From positions 1-46,201 of the forward strand of contig NZ_QYTV02000014.1 of the NCBI RefSeq assembly GCF_003605385.1: DNA of 46,201 nucleotides. Reading direction: 5' to 3'. How positions within the stretch are numbered: position 1 is the stretch's first letter; each line of letters starts with the position of its first letter. The DNA comes from Siminovitchia acidinfaciens. GTDB taxonomy: Bacteria; Bacillota; Bacilli; Bacillales; Bacillaceae_C. The notes under the pieces were generated by a model that was given only the letters and a program-made list of their open reading frames with translations, searched no databases and was not told the origin of the DNA. A program made the translations under genes and the position numbers. Below, piece by piece: positions 10,924 through 20,415 of this stretch.

Positions 10924-12621
10924 ATGAGTTACCAAGCGCTATATAGGGTGTGGCGGCCGCAATCATTTGCGGATGTCATCGGGCAGGAACATGTGACGAA
11001 AACGTTGCAAAATGCTCTCCTCCACCAAAAAATATCGCACGCCTATTTGTTTTCCGGCCCTCGCGGAACCGGAAAAACAAGTGCAGCCAAAATAATGGCA
11101 AAAGCGGTGAACTGTGAAAAAATGCCTGTATCTGAGCCGTGCAATGAATGTCCCGCCTGCCTGGGAATCACCGACGGTTCGGTGCCAGATGTCATTGAAA
11201 TTGACGCGGCCTCCAATAATGGAGTGGAGGAAATCCGTGATATCCGTGACAAAGTCAAGTACACACCCAACGCGGTAAAGTATAAAGTCTATATCATTGA
11301 CGAAGTGCATATGCTTACGATTGGCGCATTCAATGCTTTGCTGAAAACATTGGAAGAGCCGCCGAAACATGTTATTTTCATATTGGCAACAACAGAGCCA
11401 CACAAAATTCCTTTAACCATCATTTCCAGATGCCAGCGTTTTGATTTTAAAAGAATTACTGCACAGGATATATCAAAGCGGATGGTCCATATTGCAAATG
11501 AAACGTCATTGGAATATGATGAAAAGGCGCTGCAAACCATTGCAAGAGCTGCAGAAGGCGGAATGAGGGATGCACTGAGCCTGCTGGACCAAGCCATTTC
11601 TTTCAGTACTGGGAAAGTCACTGTAGAAGATGCCTTGACTGTCACCGGCTCGATTTCGCAAAACAGTTTGAACAAGCTTGCGCGAGCCATCTTTGAAAAG
11701 AAGATCTCCGAAGCACTAGGCACCCTTGAGGAGCTCCTTATGCAGGGGAAAGATCCCTCTCGGTTTGTAGAGGACTTTATCTTGTATTTCCGCGACCTTC
11801 TTCTTTATAAAACAGCCCCGAATTTGGATGAAGTAGCTGAGCAAGCCCTTCAAGATGAAGAATTCAAAACTCTTTCGGAAGAGGTATTGCCTCAGCAAAT
11901 CTATGAATACATTGATATATTAAGCAAAACCCAGCAGGAGATGCGGTTTTCGAATCATGCGCGGATTTATCTGGAAGTATGCCTGGTAAAGCTTTGCCAG
12001 ACTGAAAGAGCCCAAACGCAGGTGGATGGGCCGCAATTCCAGGAACTATATAAGAAAATCGAGGCCCTTGAAAAGGAAATCAAGTGGTTAAAAAGTAATA
12101 GCCAACCTGTCGGGGACAGCGCTCCGAAACAGCCGGCGCAGGCTCCAAGGAGACCGGCTAGAAATGCCGGAAAGGAATTCCGAGTCAGCCCGGGCGTTGT
12201 TACACAGGTGTTGAAGGAAGCTACAAGGCAGCAACTAAATGATGTAAAAAGTCATTGGGGTGAATTTTTGAATATATTGAACGAGCGGCAAATGCGTTCC
12301 CAGGCAGCCCTTCTTAATGATGCGGAACCGGCTGCAGCATCTGCGGATGCCATTGTCGTGAAGTTCAAATATGACATCCACTGCCAAATGGCGATGGAAA
12401 ATCATACATTTATCCAAACAATCTCTCAAATACTGGAAAGTCAAACAGGAACCGATTTTAAAATTATCGGTGTTCCCGAAGTTCAATGGAAAGAGATCCG
12501 TGAGCAATTTTTACAAACAAGCAAGAATGAAGGCGACGAAAGCACTGCAGAGGAACAGGATCCACTCGTTTCTGAAGCTTTGAAACTTGTCGGAAAAGAT
12601 CTTCTAGAAATAAAAAAATAA
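10924..12621 (+). CDS. dnaX: DNA polymerase III subunit gamma/tau
   Basis: This AAA+ subunit of the clamp loader places the beta clamp and links the polymerases at the fork. The 565-residue protein has Walker A GPRGTGKT (45-52), zinc cysteines at 64, 73, 76 and 79, Walker B DEVH (126-129) and the sensor-1 region IISRCQRFDF. A proline/alanine-rich linker near 400-420 precedes the tau C-terminal domain. ATG 10924 is chosen because it follows AAGGAGG; the in-frame TTG at 10906 lies before that site. It heads the operon dnaX-yaaK-recR-yaaL. Confidence 0.97.
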   Translation: MSYQALYRVWRPQSFADVIGQEHVTKTLQNALLHQKISHAYLFSGPRGTGKTSAAKIMAKAVNCEKMPVSEPCNECPACLGITDGSVPDVIEIDAASNNGVEEIRDIRDKVKYTPNAVKYKVYIIDEVHMLTIGAFNALLKTLEEPPKHVIFILATTEPHKIPLTIISRCQRFDFKRITAQDISKRMVHIANETSLEYDEKALQTIARAAEGGMRDALSLLDQAISFSTGKVTVEDALTVTGSISQNSLNKLARAIFEKKISEALGTLEELLMQGKDPSRFVEDFILYFRDLLLYKTAPNLDEVAEQALQDEEFKTLSEEVLPQQIYEYIDILSKTQQEMRFSNHARIYLEVCLVKLCQTERAQTQVDGPQFQELYKKIEALEKEIKWLKSNSQPVGDSAPKQPAQAPRRPARNAGKEFRVSPGVVTQVLKEATRQQLNDVKSHWGEFLNILNERQMRSQAALLNDAEPAAASADAIVVKFKYDIHCQMAMENHTFIQTISQILESQTGTDFKIIGVPEVQWKEIREQFLQTSKNEGDESTAEEQDPLVSEALKLVGKDLLEIKK

Positions 12622-12642
12622 AATTGGTGGAGGTAATTAACG

Positions 12643-12963
12643 ATGATGCGAGGAATGGGAAACATGCAAGGCATGATGAAACAAATGCAAAAAATGCAAA
12701 AGAAAATGGCGGAGGCGCAAGAGGAGCTTGGAGAGAAAAGAATTGAAGGCACTGCAGGCGGCGGAATGGTAAAAGTGATTGTTTCCGGCCATAAAGAAGT
12801 GCTTGAAGTTCAAATCGATGAAGAAGTTGTAGATCCTGATGATATTGAAATGCTGCAAGACCTTGTGCTAGCTGCAACCAATGAAGCTTTGAAACAAGCG
12901 GAAGAATTATCAAGCCAGACGATGGGACAATTTACAAAAGGATTAAACCTTCCTGGCTTCTAG
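12643..12963 (+). CDS. yaaK: YbaB/EbfC family nucleoid-associated protein
   Basis: The 106-residue protein belongs to the YbaB/EbfC DNA-binding family. It has a methionine/glutamine-rich N-terminal helix, the [10 protein letters not shown] segment (about 37-46) and the acidic motif [14 protein letters not shown] near 60-75. The dimer binds DNA, and in many bacteria the gene is locked between dnaX and recR, as here. Two ATG codons stand in a row at 12643 and 12646; the first has GGAGG at a good distance. It starts 21 bases after dnaX. Confidence 0.92.
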   Translation: MMRGMGNMQGMMKQMQKMQKKMAEAQEELGEKRIEGTAGGGMVKVIVSGHKEVLEVQIDEEVVDPDDIEMLQDLVLAATNEALKQAEELSSQTMGQFTKGLNLPGF

Positions 12964-12975
12964 GAGGTTACCATC

Positions 12976-13575
12976 ATGCATTATCCAGAACCAATATCCA
13001 AGCTGATTGACAGCTTTATGAAACTGCCGGGAATCGGGCCGAAAACAGCAGCCCGCCTGGCGTTTTTCGTTCTTAACATGAAAGAGGACACAGTACTTGA
13101 TTTTGCGAAGGCCTTGGTCAATGCCAAAAGGGATCTTGGCTACTGTTCGGTTTGCGGCCATATCACCGACAGGGACCCGTGCTATGTTTGCGAAGATCAA
13201 AGACGTGACCGCAGTGTCATCTGTGTCGTGCAGGAGCCAAAAGATGTTATCGCCATGGAAAAAATGAAGGAATATAACGGGTTGTACCATGTTCTCCATG
13301 GGTCTATTTCCCCAATGGAAGGGATCGGTCCGGAAGATATTAATATTCCTGATCTGTTGAAAAGACTGCAGGACGAAACTGTTCAGGAAGTGATTTTGGC
13401 GACAAATCCGAATATCGAAGGGGAAGCAACGGCCATGTATATTTCCCGCCTTCTCAAGCCGTCAGGCATCACGGTAACGAGGATTGCCCATGGACTGCCT
13501 GTTGGAGGAGATCTTGAATACGCGGATGAAGTGACTCTCTCGAAAGCGTTGGAAGGCCGAAGAGAAGTTCTGTAA
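12976..13575 (+). CDS. recR: Recombination mediator RecR
   Basis: RecR works with RecO and RecF in loading RecA at gaps. The 199-residue protein has an N-terminal helix-hairpin-helix ([13 protein letters not shown], about 17-30), a zinc finger with cysteines 57, 60, 69 and 72, and a Toprim domain from about 80 to 175 (VVQEPKDV). It begins 12 bases after yaaK behind AGGAGG and is translated in the same operon. Confidence 0.97.
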   Translation: MHYPEPISKLIDSFMKLPGIGPKTAARLAFFVLNMKEDTVLDFAKALVNAKRDLGYCSVCGHITDRDPCYVCEDQRRDRSVICVVQEPKDVIAMEKMKEYNGLYHVLHGSISPMEGIGPEDINIPDLLKRLQDETVQEVILATNPNIEGEATAMYISRLLKPSGITVTRIAHGLPVGGDLEYADEVTLSKALEGRREVL

Positions 13576-13590
13576 GGAGAGGTCCTGAAC

Positions 13591-13806
13591 ATGTTCCGTA
13601 AACAAAAATTGCGTAAAGAATTCGACCACAGGTTAATAGACCTTATGGGAAATATTAAAAAGGATTGGGATCAAAAAAGCGAAATGCTACGAATGAGCTA
13701 TGAGCCCGATGATGAATTGAAGTACCGGATGCAATTGTCCAAAGCTAAATATGTTTTTCTATTCAAAGAAGCGAAGAAACGAAAACTCTCGATAAAAGAT
13801 CAATGA
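13591..13806 (+). CDS. yaaL: DUF2508 family protein YaaL
   Basis: A 71-residue, strongly charged helical protein of the DUF2508 family (B. subtilis YaaL about 74 aa), always after recR in bacilli. The function is unknown. It starts 15 bases after recR behind AAGGAGAGG, so it belongs to the dnaX operon. There is no signal peptide or membrane segment. Confidence 0.85.
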   Translation: MFRKQKLRKEFDHRLIDLMGNIKKDWDQKSEMLRMSYEPDDELKYRMQLSKAKYVFLFKEAKKRKLSIKDQ

Positions 13807-13875
13807 ACTCGCCCTGTTAAATGGAAAGAAAATATTAAATTGACTAAGTGTTATCTTTAGAAAAAATATGTTTTA

Positions 13876-14126
13876 TGTCTACCTCCAGGCGCCATCGGCT
13901 CGAGGTCACAAGTTGCAAGGAAGCATACTCAGGATGAATGTGCTCCTGCGCCATAGCTTATTCGAGGAAGCCTTGTTCAGCTCGTCGCAAAGCTACAAGA
14001 AGCAAATTCGGTGATGTCTCTCACGGAGTAACTGAAATCAGCAGCTTTGCTGTGGCGGCTGGAAAACTGCCTCCTCGCAATTCGCCTTTTGCTTGTCGCC
14101 GATATACGGGCGCCTTGCGCTTTTCT
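13876..14126 (-). repeat. Repeat element 3, module C with B insert
   Basis: Read on the minus strand it runs from head AGAAAAGCGCAAGGCGCC to tail GGAGGTAGACA. The outer parts are module C; the middle is an extra stretch of about 130 bp (module B: AAAGCTTTGCGACGAG-like, ATAGCTATGGCGCAGGAG-like). It is closely similar to the element at 19404-19652. It fills the space between yaaL and bofA. Confidence 0.8.
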
Positions 14127-14191
14127 TATGTTCTTTTCGGACAAACCTTTCATACAATGTAAAAAGGACGAGAAGGCAGGAGGGGAAACGT

Positions 14192-14458
14192 TTGGATTCA
14201 ATTTTTATTATTGCTTCGCTGATCGGCCTGATCATTTTTTTACTGATGGCCGTTAAACCCGGCAGTGTCTTTAAAGTGGTCGGACAATCCTTCATAAAAT
14301 TGATGATCGGTGCTCTGTTTTTATTTTTCTTAAATGCCATCGGAAATCAATTCGGCTTATATATTCCGATCAACTTCGTGACAGCGGCCATTTCTGGTTT
14401 GCTAGGACTGCCAGGGGTGGCAGCACTGTCAGTCATCCAGTTATGGATTATCGCATAA
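14192..14458 (+). CDS. bofA: Pro-sigma K processing inhibitor BofA
   Basis: BofA is a membrane protein of the mother cell that, with SpoIVFA, restrains the SpoIVFB protease until the forespore signal arrives. From TTG 14192 the product is 88 residues (B. subtilis 87). It has two membrane segments (about 4-24 and 34-50) and the conserved C-terminal part PINFVTAAISGLLGLPGVAAL. TTG 14192 is chosen because GGAGGGG at 14179-14185 precedes it; the longer frame runs back into the repeat. A terminator follows directly. Confidence 0.93.
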   Translation: MDSIFIIASLIGLIIFLLMAVKPGSVFKVVGQSFIKLMIGALFLFFLNAIGNQFGLYIPINFVTAAISGLLGLPGVAALSVIQLWIIA

Positions 14459-14490
14459 AACATCCGTTCAATAGCGGGTGTTTTTTCTTT
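14456..14490 (+). terminator. Terminator of bofA
   Basis: AAAACATCCG pairs with CGGGTGTTTT, followed by T-rich sequence; it overlaps the stop codon. Confidence 0.85.
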
Positions 14491-14546
14491 TTTATTGAAC
14501 CCATAGAATCAGTATTAAGTGAATAAGCATGTTATCACATTATGTT

Positions 14547-14914
14547 GCGTCCAGTTCAGCGCCTATCGACTAGCAGACTTCGCACCTTTGGTTCTCCAAG
14601 GCATAGCTTATTCGAGGAGGTTTTTTTACCTCGTCGCGAAGCTTCAGTCAACATCGGCTCCGACGGACAGGACGTCCTAGTACCACCGACGTACAGGAAG
14701 TACTAGTGCAAGCGAAGCGACAGGACAAAGAAAGCTTCGGCAGCGTTACATTGCACGAAGAAAAAGCGTCAGCTTATTCGAGGATGTGGCGGTCTGAGGC
14801 GGCCTATGTCCGTGTTGTCCGGCTGCGACGCACACGATATGGCCCGCGCTGATCAAGGCGTTTCCGCATATCGGCTCAGTCTGTACGCGATGAACAGGCG
14901 CTTGCGCTTTTGTT
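14547..14914 (-). repeat. Repeat element 4, module D with nested modules
   Basis: On the minus strand the head AAAAGCGCAAGCGCCTG and ATCGCGTACAGACTG stand at the right end, and the tail GTCGATAGGCGCTGAACTGGAC at the left. Between the D arms lie parts of module A (hairpins with GTAC and GGAC arms around a TCCT loop) and of module B. It fills most of the space between bofA and gin. Confidence 0.75.
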
Positions 14915-15005
14915 GATAAAAATATCCCTAGACAAACACGGCGGGTGTCCTATGGGCATAGAATGAACAGAAAGGTTTTTTAACTGGTGAAATGTTGTTA
15001 ATTGT

Positions 15006-15035
15006 GTATGCAATTATCTCGCAGTGGACATAATA
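15006..15035 (+). promoter_or_regulatory. Sigma F promoter of gin
   Basis: GTATG (15006-15010), 15 bases, then GGACATAATA (15026-15035), which fits the sigma F -10 pattern GGnnAnAnTR at every fixed position. Confidence 0.75.
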
Positions 15036-15056
15036 AAAATGTGTGGAGGTGGAGAA

Positions 15057-15230
15057 ATGGAAAGGTGCATAATTTGCAAAAAGGCACAGGATGCTGGGAT
15101 TCATCTTTATACATCTTTTATTTGTACCGACTGTGAGCAGGAGATCGTCCAAACAGATACAGATGACCCCAAATATAAATATTATGTGGAACAGATGAGG
15201 GTCATTAAAGAAACAAAGATTGTCACGTGA
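15057..15230 (+). CDS. csfB: Anti-sigma G factor Gin (CsfB)
   Basis: Gin binds sigma G (and sigma E in the forespore) and keeps it inactive until engulfment ends. The 57-residue protein has the zinc pattern C4-x2-C7 and C23-x2-C26 with the family segment GIHLYTSFICTDCE, shared with B. subtilis CsfB. ATG 15057 follows GGAGGT at 15045-15050; an earlier in-frame ATG has no ribosome site. The sigma F promoter just upstream fits forespore expression. In B. subtilis xpaC-yaaN-yaaO lie between csfB and tmk; they are absent here. Confidence 0.93.
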   Translation: MERCIICKKAQDAGIHLYTSFICTDCEQEIVQTDTDDPKYKYYVEQMRVIKETKIVT

Positions 15231-15263
15231 AACTGGGCTACCGCTTAAGTGGCCTGGTTTTTT
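15231..15263 (+). terminator. Terminator of gin
   Basis: AACTGGGCTAC pairs with GTGGCCTGGTT using G-U pairs, then TTTTTT. It begins right after the stop. Confidence 0.8.
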
Positions 15264-15329
15264 GTGTTTTTGGATAAAAAACAGTCAATCCTGACAGGTG
15301 ATGGTCACTACTTTTATTAGTATCACGAT

Positions 15330-15337
15330 GTTATACT
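15330..15337 (+). promoter_or_regulatory. Extended -10 promoter of tmk
   Basis: TGTTATACT is an extended -10 (TGnTATACT). It stands 36 bases before tmk. Confidence 0.45.
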
Positions 15338-15372
15338 AGACGCTGTAACCATTAGTGATCGGGGGAAGTTGG

Positions 15373-16017
15373 ATGGGCGGTTTATTTATCACATTGGAAG
15401 GGCCTGAAGGAGCGGGCAAGACAACAATCATTGAAAAATTAACAGAAGATCTCGCTTCGGACGGAGTCGAGGTGCTGGCAACTAGGGAACCGGGCGGAAT
15501 TGAAATTGCAGAGAAAATTAGGACAATCATTCTTGATAAGCAGCATACGATGATGGATCCTAGGACGGAAGCACTGCTGTATGCGGCAGCACGACGTCAG
15601 CATTTGACAGAAAAAATCCTGCCGGCACTCCAAAAGGGAAAAGTCGTCTTGTGCGACCGCTTTATCGACAGCTCCCTCGCCTATCAGGGATATGCAAGGG
15701 GCCTCGGTATGGAGGAAGTGTTTGCCATCAATGAATTTGCAATCCAAGGCGCCATGCCGGATGTCACTTTGTACTTCGATATTGAACCTGAAACAGGATT
15801 GAAACGCATAGCTCAGCATGCAGGCCGTGAAGTAAACAGGCTTGATTTGGAAAAAGTTGATTTTCACCACAAGGTCAGGGAAGGATATCACCTTTTACTT
15901 AAGAAGTTTCCTGAAAGAATCACTTCAATCAATGCTGCTCAGCCGATTGAATCAGTTTATGAGCAGGCGAAGGAAACAGTCAAAAAGCGGCTGGCACAGG
16001 CAGGGATGCTAAAATAA
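15373..16017 (+). CDS. tmk: Thymidylate kinase
   Basis: The kinase makes dTDP from dTMP and ATP. The 214-residue protein has the P-loop GPEGAGKT (10-17), the TREPGG motif (38-43) and [12 protein letters not shown] (95-106) with the acid/arginine pair for substrate binding. ATG 15373 follows GGGGGAAG and gives the family start [10 protein letters not shown]. It opens the group leading to holB, both serving DNA synthesis, although a repeat fragment and a promoter separate it from darA. Confidence 0.97.
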   Translation: MGGLFITLEGPEGAGKTTIIEKLTEDLASDGVEVLATREPGGIEIAEKIRTIILDKQHTMMDPRTEALLYAAARRQHLTEKILPALQKGKVVLCDRFIDSSLAYQGYARGLGMEEVFAINEFAIQGAMPDVTLYFDIEPETGLKRIAQHAGREVNRLDLEKVDFHHKVREGYHLLLKKFPERITSINAAQPIESVYEQAKETVKKRLAQAGMLK

Positions 16018-16070
16018 AGAATTGAAATTTTCAAAAGCCACTGATTTGCAATGGTGGCTGATGTGCTGCC

Positions 16071-16113
16071 CGTCTTGTGCTTGCCGGGGCGGAGCAAGGC
16101 TTTCCGCTTTTCT
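16071..16113 (-). repeat. Half element, head of module C
   Basis: CGTCTTGTGCTTGCCGGGGC and the following GAGCAAGGC-TTCCGCTTTTCT are the reverse of the module C head. The tail is missing. Just before it (16036-16060) is a small hairpin AGCCAC/GTGGCT without a T-run. Confidence 0.65.
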
Positions 16114-16167
16114 TATAAAAAATAGCTTTTTTTTATTGAAAGTATTGGGCCTCATGGACGAATAACA

Positions 16168-16196
16168 ATGTCACATATTAGATTAGCTGATATAAT
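16168..16196 (+). promoter_or_regulatory. Promoter of darA
   Basis: TATAAT at 16191-16196 with ATGTCA 17 bases upstream (four of six -35 matches). Confidence 0.5.
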
Positions 16197-16234
16197 AAGA
16201 ATAATAACAAATTTGTTTTTCACTTTATTTCTAA

Positions 16235-16576
<342 letters not shown>

Positions 16577-16585
16577 GAGCAGTCC

Positions 16586-17023
16586 ATGAAAGTAAATGAT
16601 TTGGCCGGATTAAGGACAGGACAATATTCATCGGTTCCAAGGTCGGGCAGCAGCGGGACCAAGTTCTCTGAAATCATCTCGCGCCAGGAGGTCCAGCTGT
16701 ACAAAGAACAGCTAGACAGGCTGTTGGCAGATGTCCAATTTGCAGGGGAACGGCTTGGAAAATCGAGGAATTTTCAAGACCTGGTTAAATATAAGTCGCT
16801 TGTTAAACAGCTTGTGAAGGAAACTGTGGAAGCCGGAATGGAGTTGAAACAGTCGCACAGCTGGAACAGATTTGCTGAAGGAAGAGTACTGCAGACTGTT
16901 GAATTGATTGATGAGAAATTGGTTGAACTAACGGAAGAAATGTTAGAGGATGAAAAGCAGTCCATTGATATATTGGGTAAAGTCGGTGAAATAAAAGGGC
17001 TGCTGGTTAATTTATATACGTAG
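16586..17023 (+). CDS. yaaR: DUF327 family protein YaaR
   Basis: A 145-residue, mostly helical protein of the YaaR (DUF327) family. After a disordered start rich in serine and glycine (residues 10-30) come long helices with the segment DLVKYKSLVKQLVKETV (about 68-84). No catalytic motif is visible and the function is unknown. It lies between darA and holB as in other bacilli and is translated from GGAGC 7 bases upstream. Confidence 0.88.
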   Translation: MKVNDLAGLRTGQYSSVPRSGSSGTKFSEIISRQEVQLYKEQLDRLLADVQFAGERLGKSRNFQDLVKYKSLVKQLVKETVEAGMELKQSHSWNRFAEGRVLQTVELIDEKLVELTEEMLEDEKQSIDILGKVGEIKGLLVNLYT

Positions 17024-17042
17024 GTGGGTGAATACCGGGGAT

Positions 17043-18041
17043 ATGAATTGGGATCAATTTGAAAAGGAACAGCCGATCGCGGCCAGGCTTTTGAAAAACA
17101 GTCTGGTCAATCGCCGGATCGCCCATGCCTATTTGTTTGAAGGCGAACATGGTACCGGGAAAAAAGAAGCAAGCCTGTTAATGGCAGCCAGCTTGTTCTG
17201 CGAGGAAAATGGACAAGATGTAACTCCTTGTGACCATTGCGGAAACTGTAAAAGAATCAAAAGCGGGAACCATCCGGATGTTCATATTGTGGAACCGGAC
17301 GGGCTTTCCATTAAAATAGATCAAATTCGCGCGTTGCGGACAGAATTCAGTAAATCAGGCATGGAGTCGAAGAGAAAGCTATATATTATTATTGATGCTG
17401 AAAAGATGACGGTTCAGGCGGCGAACAGTTTACTGAAGTTTTTAGAAGAGCCACATGCAGAAACGACGGCTGTCCTTGTTACTGATCAGCCTCAGCAATT
17501 ATTGCCGACAATTATTTCACGCTGTCAATCCGTCCCATTCCATCCATTGACACCTGAGTTTTTTGCAAAAAGATTGGAAGAAGCAGGGGTGCCTAAAGGG
17601 AAAACCTTCCTTCTTGCTGCCATTACCAACGATTTGCAGGAAGCTTTAAGGCTTAATGACGATGATTGGTTTGCACAAGCCAGAAAAATAGTGTTAAAAT
17701 TATATGAAGTACTGAATAATCCGCTCTATGCCATGACTACTTTACAAGTTGACTGGATTGGGCATTTTAAAGAGAAAGCCCAGCATGACATGGGATTGTC
17801 TCTTTTATTATATATATATAAAGACGTACTTAACATACAACTGGGGAAGGATCGGCAGCTTGTATATCCTGATCAGCGCCAGACGTTGGAGAAGGATGCA
17901 CTTCAAACCTCAATGAAAAGGCTGTCGGAACAAATGACTGCAATTTTGGAAGCCAAGAGAAAATTACACGCAAATATGAATCCTCAGCTGTTAATGGAAC
18001 AGCTTGTGCTGAATTTGCAGGGGGGACCTTCTTTTGTATAA
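17043..18041 (+). CDS. holB: DNA polymerase III subunit delta'
   Basis: This is a clamp-loader subunit related to DnaX. The 332-residue protein has a P-loop-like GEHGTGKK (34-41), cysteines 53, 63, 66 and 69 for zinc, NSLLKFLEEP and the sensor IISRCQSVPF. The start is uncertain: GTG 17028 and ATG 17043 are both in frame and neither has a well-spaced Shine-Dalgarno sequence; I take the ATG because its N-terminus (W...F..EQP) lines up with B. subtilis HolB. Its end overlaps the start of ricT by 8 bases. Confidence 0.93.
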   Translation: MNWDQFEKEQPIAARLLKNSLVNRRIAHAYLFEGEHGTGKKEASLLMAASLFCEENGQDVTPCDHCGNCKRIKSGNHPDVHIVEPDGLSIKIDQIRALRTEFSKSGMESKRKLYIIIDAEKMTVQAANSLLKFLEEPHAETTAVLVTDQPQQLLPTIISRCQSVPFHPLTPEFFAKRLEEAGVPKGKTFLLAAITNDLQEALRLNDDDWFAQARKIVLKLYEVLNNPLYAMTTLQVDWIGHFKEKAQHDMGLSLLLYIYKDVLNIQLGKDRQLVYPDQRQTLEKDALQTSMKRLSEQMTAILEAKRKLHANMNPQLLMEQLVLNLQGGPSFV

Positions 18042-18861
18042 CGTAGTAGGAGTCCGGTTTAAAAAAGCCGGTAAGATATATTATTTTGATCCGTTGGATC
18101 ATCCAGTCCGCAAAGATGATTATGTCATTGTAGAAACTGCAAGGGGCATCGAATTTGGAAAAGCCGTGACCGAAAAGAAGCAGGTCAGCGAACATGACGT
18201 CGTGCTTCCTTTGAAAAAAATTGTCCGACTTGCGGATGAAGAAGACAAGCAGAATGTGGAGGCAAATAAAGCAGCTGCCGAAGAGGCATATGAAGTTTGT
18301 TCGGAGAAAATCACGGAACACCAGTTGGATATGAAGCTTGTTAATGTGGAATATACATTCGACCGCAACAAGGTGGTTTTTTATTTTACAGCTGATGGCC
18401 GAGTTGATTTCCGGGAGCTTGTCAAAGACTTGGCATCCATTTTCAGGACAAGAATTGAACTGAGACAAATTGGTGTAAGAGATGAAGCGAAAATGCTCGG
18501 CGGCATTGGCCCGTGTGGGCGCATGCTTTGCTGTTCGACTTTTTTGGGAGATTTCGAACCTGTATCAATTAAAATGGCCAAAGATCAAAATCTCTCTTTA
18601 AACCCGACAAAGATTTCCGGCTTATGCGGCAGGCTGATGTGCTGCTTGAAATATGAAAATGATGAGTATGAAGCGGCGAAGGCTGCACTTCCTGATGTTG
18701 GAGAGGTTATCCGTACACCGAATGGTTCGGGAAGAGTGGTTGGTTTAAATATATTGGAGCGTATTATGCAAGTGGAGCTGTCTGACCAGGAGCGGGTGTT
18801 GGAATATACACTCGAAGAGATTATGAGTGAAAGTGTGACGTCTGTTCAGGCCACGGAATAA
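18034..18861 (+). CDS. ricT: RicT (YaaT), PSP1-domain subunit of the Y-complex
   Basis: RicT joins RicA and RicF in an iron-sulphur complex that guides RNase Y cleavage and influences competence, biofilm and sporulation. The 275-residue protein has the PSP1 domain and the cysteine-rich stretches GPCGRMLCCSTF (about 165-176) and SGLCGRLMCCLKYE (about 195-208). The TTG start at 18034 lies inside the end of holB and is preceded by GGGGGGACC. The overlap suggests coupled translation. Confidence 0.95.
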   Translation: MYNVVGVRFKKAGKIYYFDPLDHPVRKDDYVIVETARGIEFGKAVTEKKQVSEHDVVLPLKKIVRLADEEDKQNVEANKAAAEEAYEVCSEKITEHQLDMKLVNVEYTFDRNKVVFYFTADGRVDFRELVKDLASIFRTRIELRQIGVRDEAKMLGGIGPCGRMLCCSTFLGDFEPVSIKMAKDQNLSLNPTKISGLCGRLMCCLKYENDEYEAAKAALPDVGEVIRTPNGSGRVVGLNILERIMQVELSDQERVLEYTLEEIMSESVTSVQATE

Positions 18862-18873
18862 TGAGGTGGTAAG

Positions 18874-19248
18874 GTGAAGGATAAAAAGGAATTCTTCGAT
18901 TCAGTAAGCAATATGGAAATGCAGATCGGCCAGCTCTATCAGCAGCTTGGTGAACTCAAGCAGTATCTGGTCGAATTGATCGAAGAAAACCATGCGTTAA
19001 AGTCGGAAAATGACCAATTACGACGACATCTGGATCAAGGGATGGAAAAGCCCGGTCTCATATTGCCTGATGGAGAGAATCACGAACGAATTGCTTTTGA
19101 TAAAATGAATGAAACTGATATTGGAGAGGGCTATGATAATCTGGCCCGTCTATATCAAGAAGGTTTCCATATTTGCAACGTTCATTTCGGCAGCCCCCGC
19201 AGGGATGAGGATTGCCTGTTCTGCCTTTCCTTTTTGAATAAAAAATAA
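18874..19248 (+). CDS. yabA: Initiation control protein YabA
   Basis: YabA binds DnaA and the DnaN clamp and limits replication initiation. The 124-residue protein has an N-terminal coiled coil (about 8-52, leucine zipper) and a C-terminal zinc site with H99, C101, C114 and C117. It starts at GTG 18874 behind GAGGTGG, 12 bases after ricT. A hairpin terminator ends the group darA-yabA. Confidence 0.95.
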   Translation: MKDKKEFFDSVSNMEMQIGQLYQQLGELKQYLVELIEENHALKSENDQLRRHLDQGMEKPGLILPDGENHERIAFDKMNETDIGEGYDNLARLYQEGFHICNVHFGSPRRDEDCLFCLSFLNKK

Positions 19249-19259
19249 TTGATAATAGG

Positions 19260-19296
19260 TAGGCCTTCCTGTTTGATTGGGGAAGGCTATTTTATT
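19260..19296 (+). terminator. Terminator of yabA
   Basis: TAGGCCTTCC pairs with GGGAAGGCTA, followed by a short T-rich stretch. Confidence 0.75.
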
Positions 19297-19313
19297 GTAT
19301 AGACTAATCAAAC

Positions 19314-19347
19314 AGAGGCGCTGATCAGGGCGTTTGAGCTTTTTTCT
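19314..19347 (-). repeat. Short remnant of a repeat element
   Basis: GAGGCGCTGATCAGGGCG-TTGAGCTTTTTTCT resembles the tail joined to the head of the family (compare 14845-14914). It is a deletion remnant. Confidence 0.5.
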
Positions 19348-19403
19348 AGGTTAAATAAGGTATGAGATTAGACCAAGTTTTCTATTTAAACAAGATTATG
19401 TTA

Positions 19404-19652
19404 TGTCTAGCTTCAGGCGCCATCGGCTCGAGGTCACAAGCCACGAGGAAGTTTATTCAGGAAGAATGTACTCCTGCGGCATAGCGAATTCGAGGAAGAG
19501 CAGTTCACCTCGTCGCAAAGCTTCATGAAGTCCATTCAAGAAGCTTCACACGATGTAATCTAAGTAATTAGCTTTGCTGTGGTGGCTGAAAACCTGCCTC
19601 CTCGCAATTCGTCTTGTGCTTGTCGCCGAAGCGGGCGCCTTGCGCTTTTCTT
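19404..19652 (-). repeat. Repeat element 5, module C with B insert
   Basis: Same make-up and orientation as 13876-14126: tail TGTCTAGCTTCAGGCGCC on the left, head GGCGCCTTGCGCTTTTCTT on the right. Its head ends 3 bases before the GAGG ribosome site of yabB. Confidence 0.85.
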
Positions 19653-19668
19653 AAATGAGGTGTTTTAT

Positions 19669-20415
19669 ATGGTTGAATTGATTGGCGACGAGCGCCTGGA
19701 CTATTTACTCGCGGAAAACTTACGGATTGTACAAAGTCCATCTGTATTCGCTTTTTCCCTTGATGCCGTTCTGCTGGCCCGTTTTGCCTATGTCCCTATC
19801 CAAAAAGGGAAGATTATTGATTTATGCAGCGGCAATGGAGTGGTTCCCCTGCTGTTGAGCGGGAAAACAAAAGCGACTATCACGGGCGTGGAGATTCAAG
19901 AGCGTCTTTATCATATGGCGGAAAGAAGCATCACATACAACCGCCTGGAAGACAGAATTCATATGATCCATGGTGATTTAAAAGATATTACTCAAACGCT
20001 CGGGCACGGAAAATATGATGTAGTGACATGCAACCCGCCGTATTTTACTTCGGCGGAGCCGTCCATTATTAATGAAAACGAATATTTGGCTATTGCCCGC
20101 CATGAGATCCTCTGTACGTTGGAAGATGTCATCCGCACAAGCAGCCAGCTTCTCCGCCAAGGCGGCAAAGCGGCTTTCGTCCACCGGCCCGAGCGGCTGA
20201 TGGACATACTGACTATTATGAGGCAATACCGGCTGGAGCCGAAGCGTCTGCGGTTTGTCTATCCTAAAGCAGGGAAAGAAGCAAACACGATTTTAGTTGA
20301 GGGAATCAAAAACGGGAATTCCGGTTTGAAAGCATTGCCTCCCCTATTTGTCTACGACGATGAAAATCAGTATACTCCGGAAGTAAGAGAGATTTTGTAT
20401 GGAAAAGAAGAATAG
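19669..20415 (+). CDS. yabB: tRNA1(Val) adenine-N6 methyltransferase family protein
   Basis: The protein is related to TrmN6, which methylates A37 of tRNA-Val. The 248 residues have the SAM-binding motif [13 protein letters not shown] (51-63), the acidic residue in GVEIQ (73-77) and the N6-adenine motif NPPY (122-125). ATG 19669 is chosen because GAGGTG precedes it and the length equals B. subtilis YabB (247); the longer frame runs into a repeat element. Its 3' end overlaps yazA by 17 bases, so yabB-yazA-rsmI act as one unit. Confidence 0.92.
   Translation: MVELIGDERLDYLLAENLRIVQSPSVFAFSLDAVLLARFAYVPIQKGKIIDLCSGNGVVPLLLSGKTKATITGVEIQERLYHMAERSITYNRLEDRIHMIHGDLKDITQTLGHGKYDVVTCNPPYFTSAEPSIINENEYLAIARHEILCTLEDVIRTSSQLLRQGGKAAFVHRPERLMDILTIMRQYRLEPKRLRFVYPKAGKEANTILVEGIKNGNSGLKALPPLFVYDDENQYTPEVREILYGKEE

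Noticed and set aside
13938-14256. ORFs across element 3, upstream of bofA
   Set aside because: They are made of repeat sequence; the same reading frames recur at 19404 and 28478 only because the DNA is repeated.
16036-16060. Terminator of tmk
   Set aside because: AGCCAC/GTGGCT pairs, but no T-run follows; it lies next to a repeat half and may belong to it.
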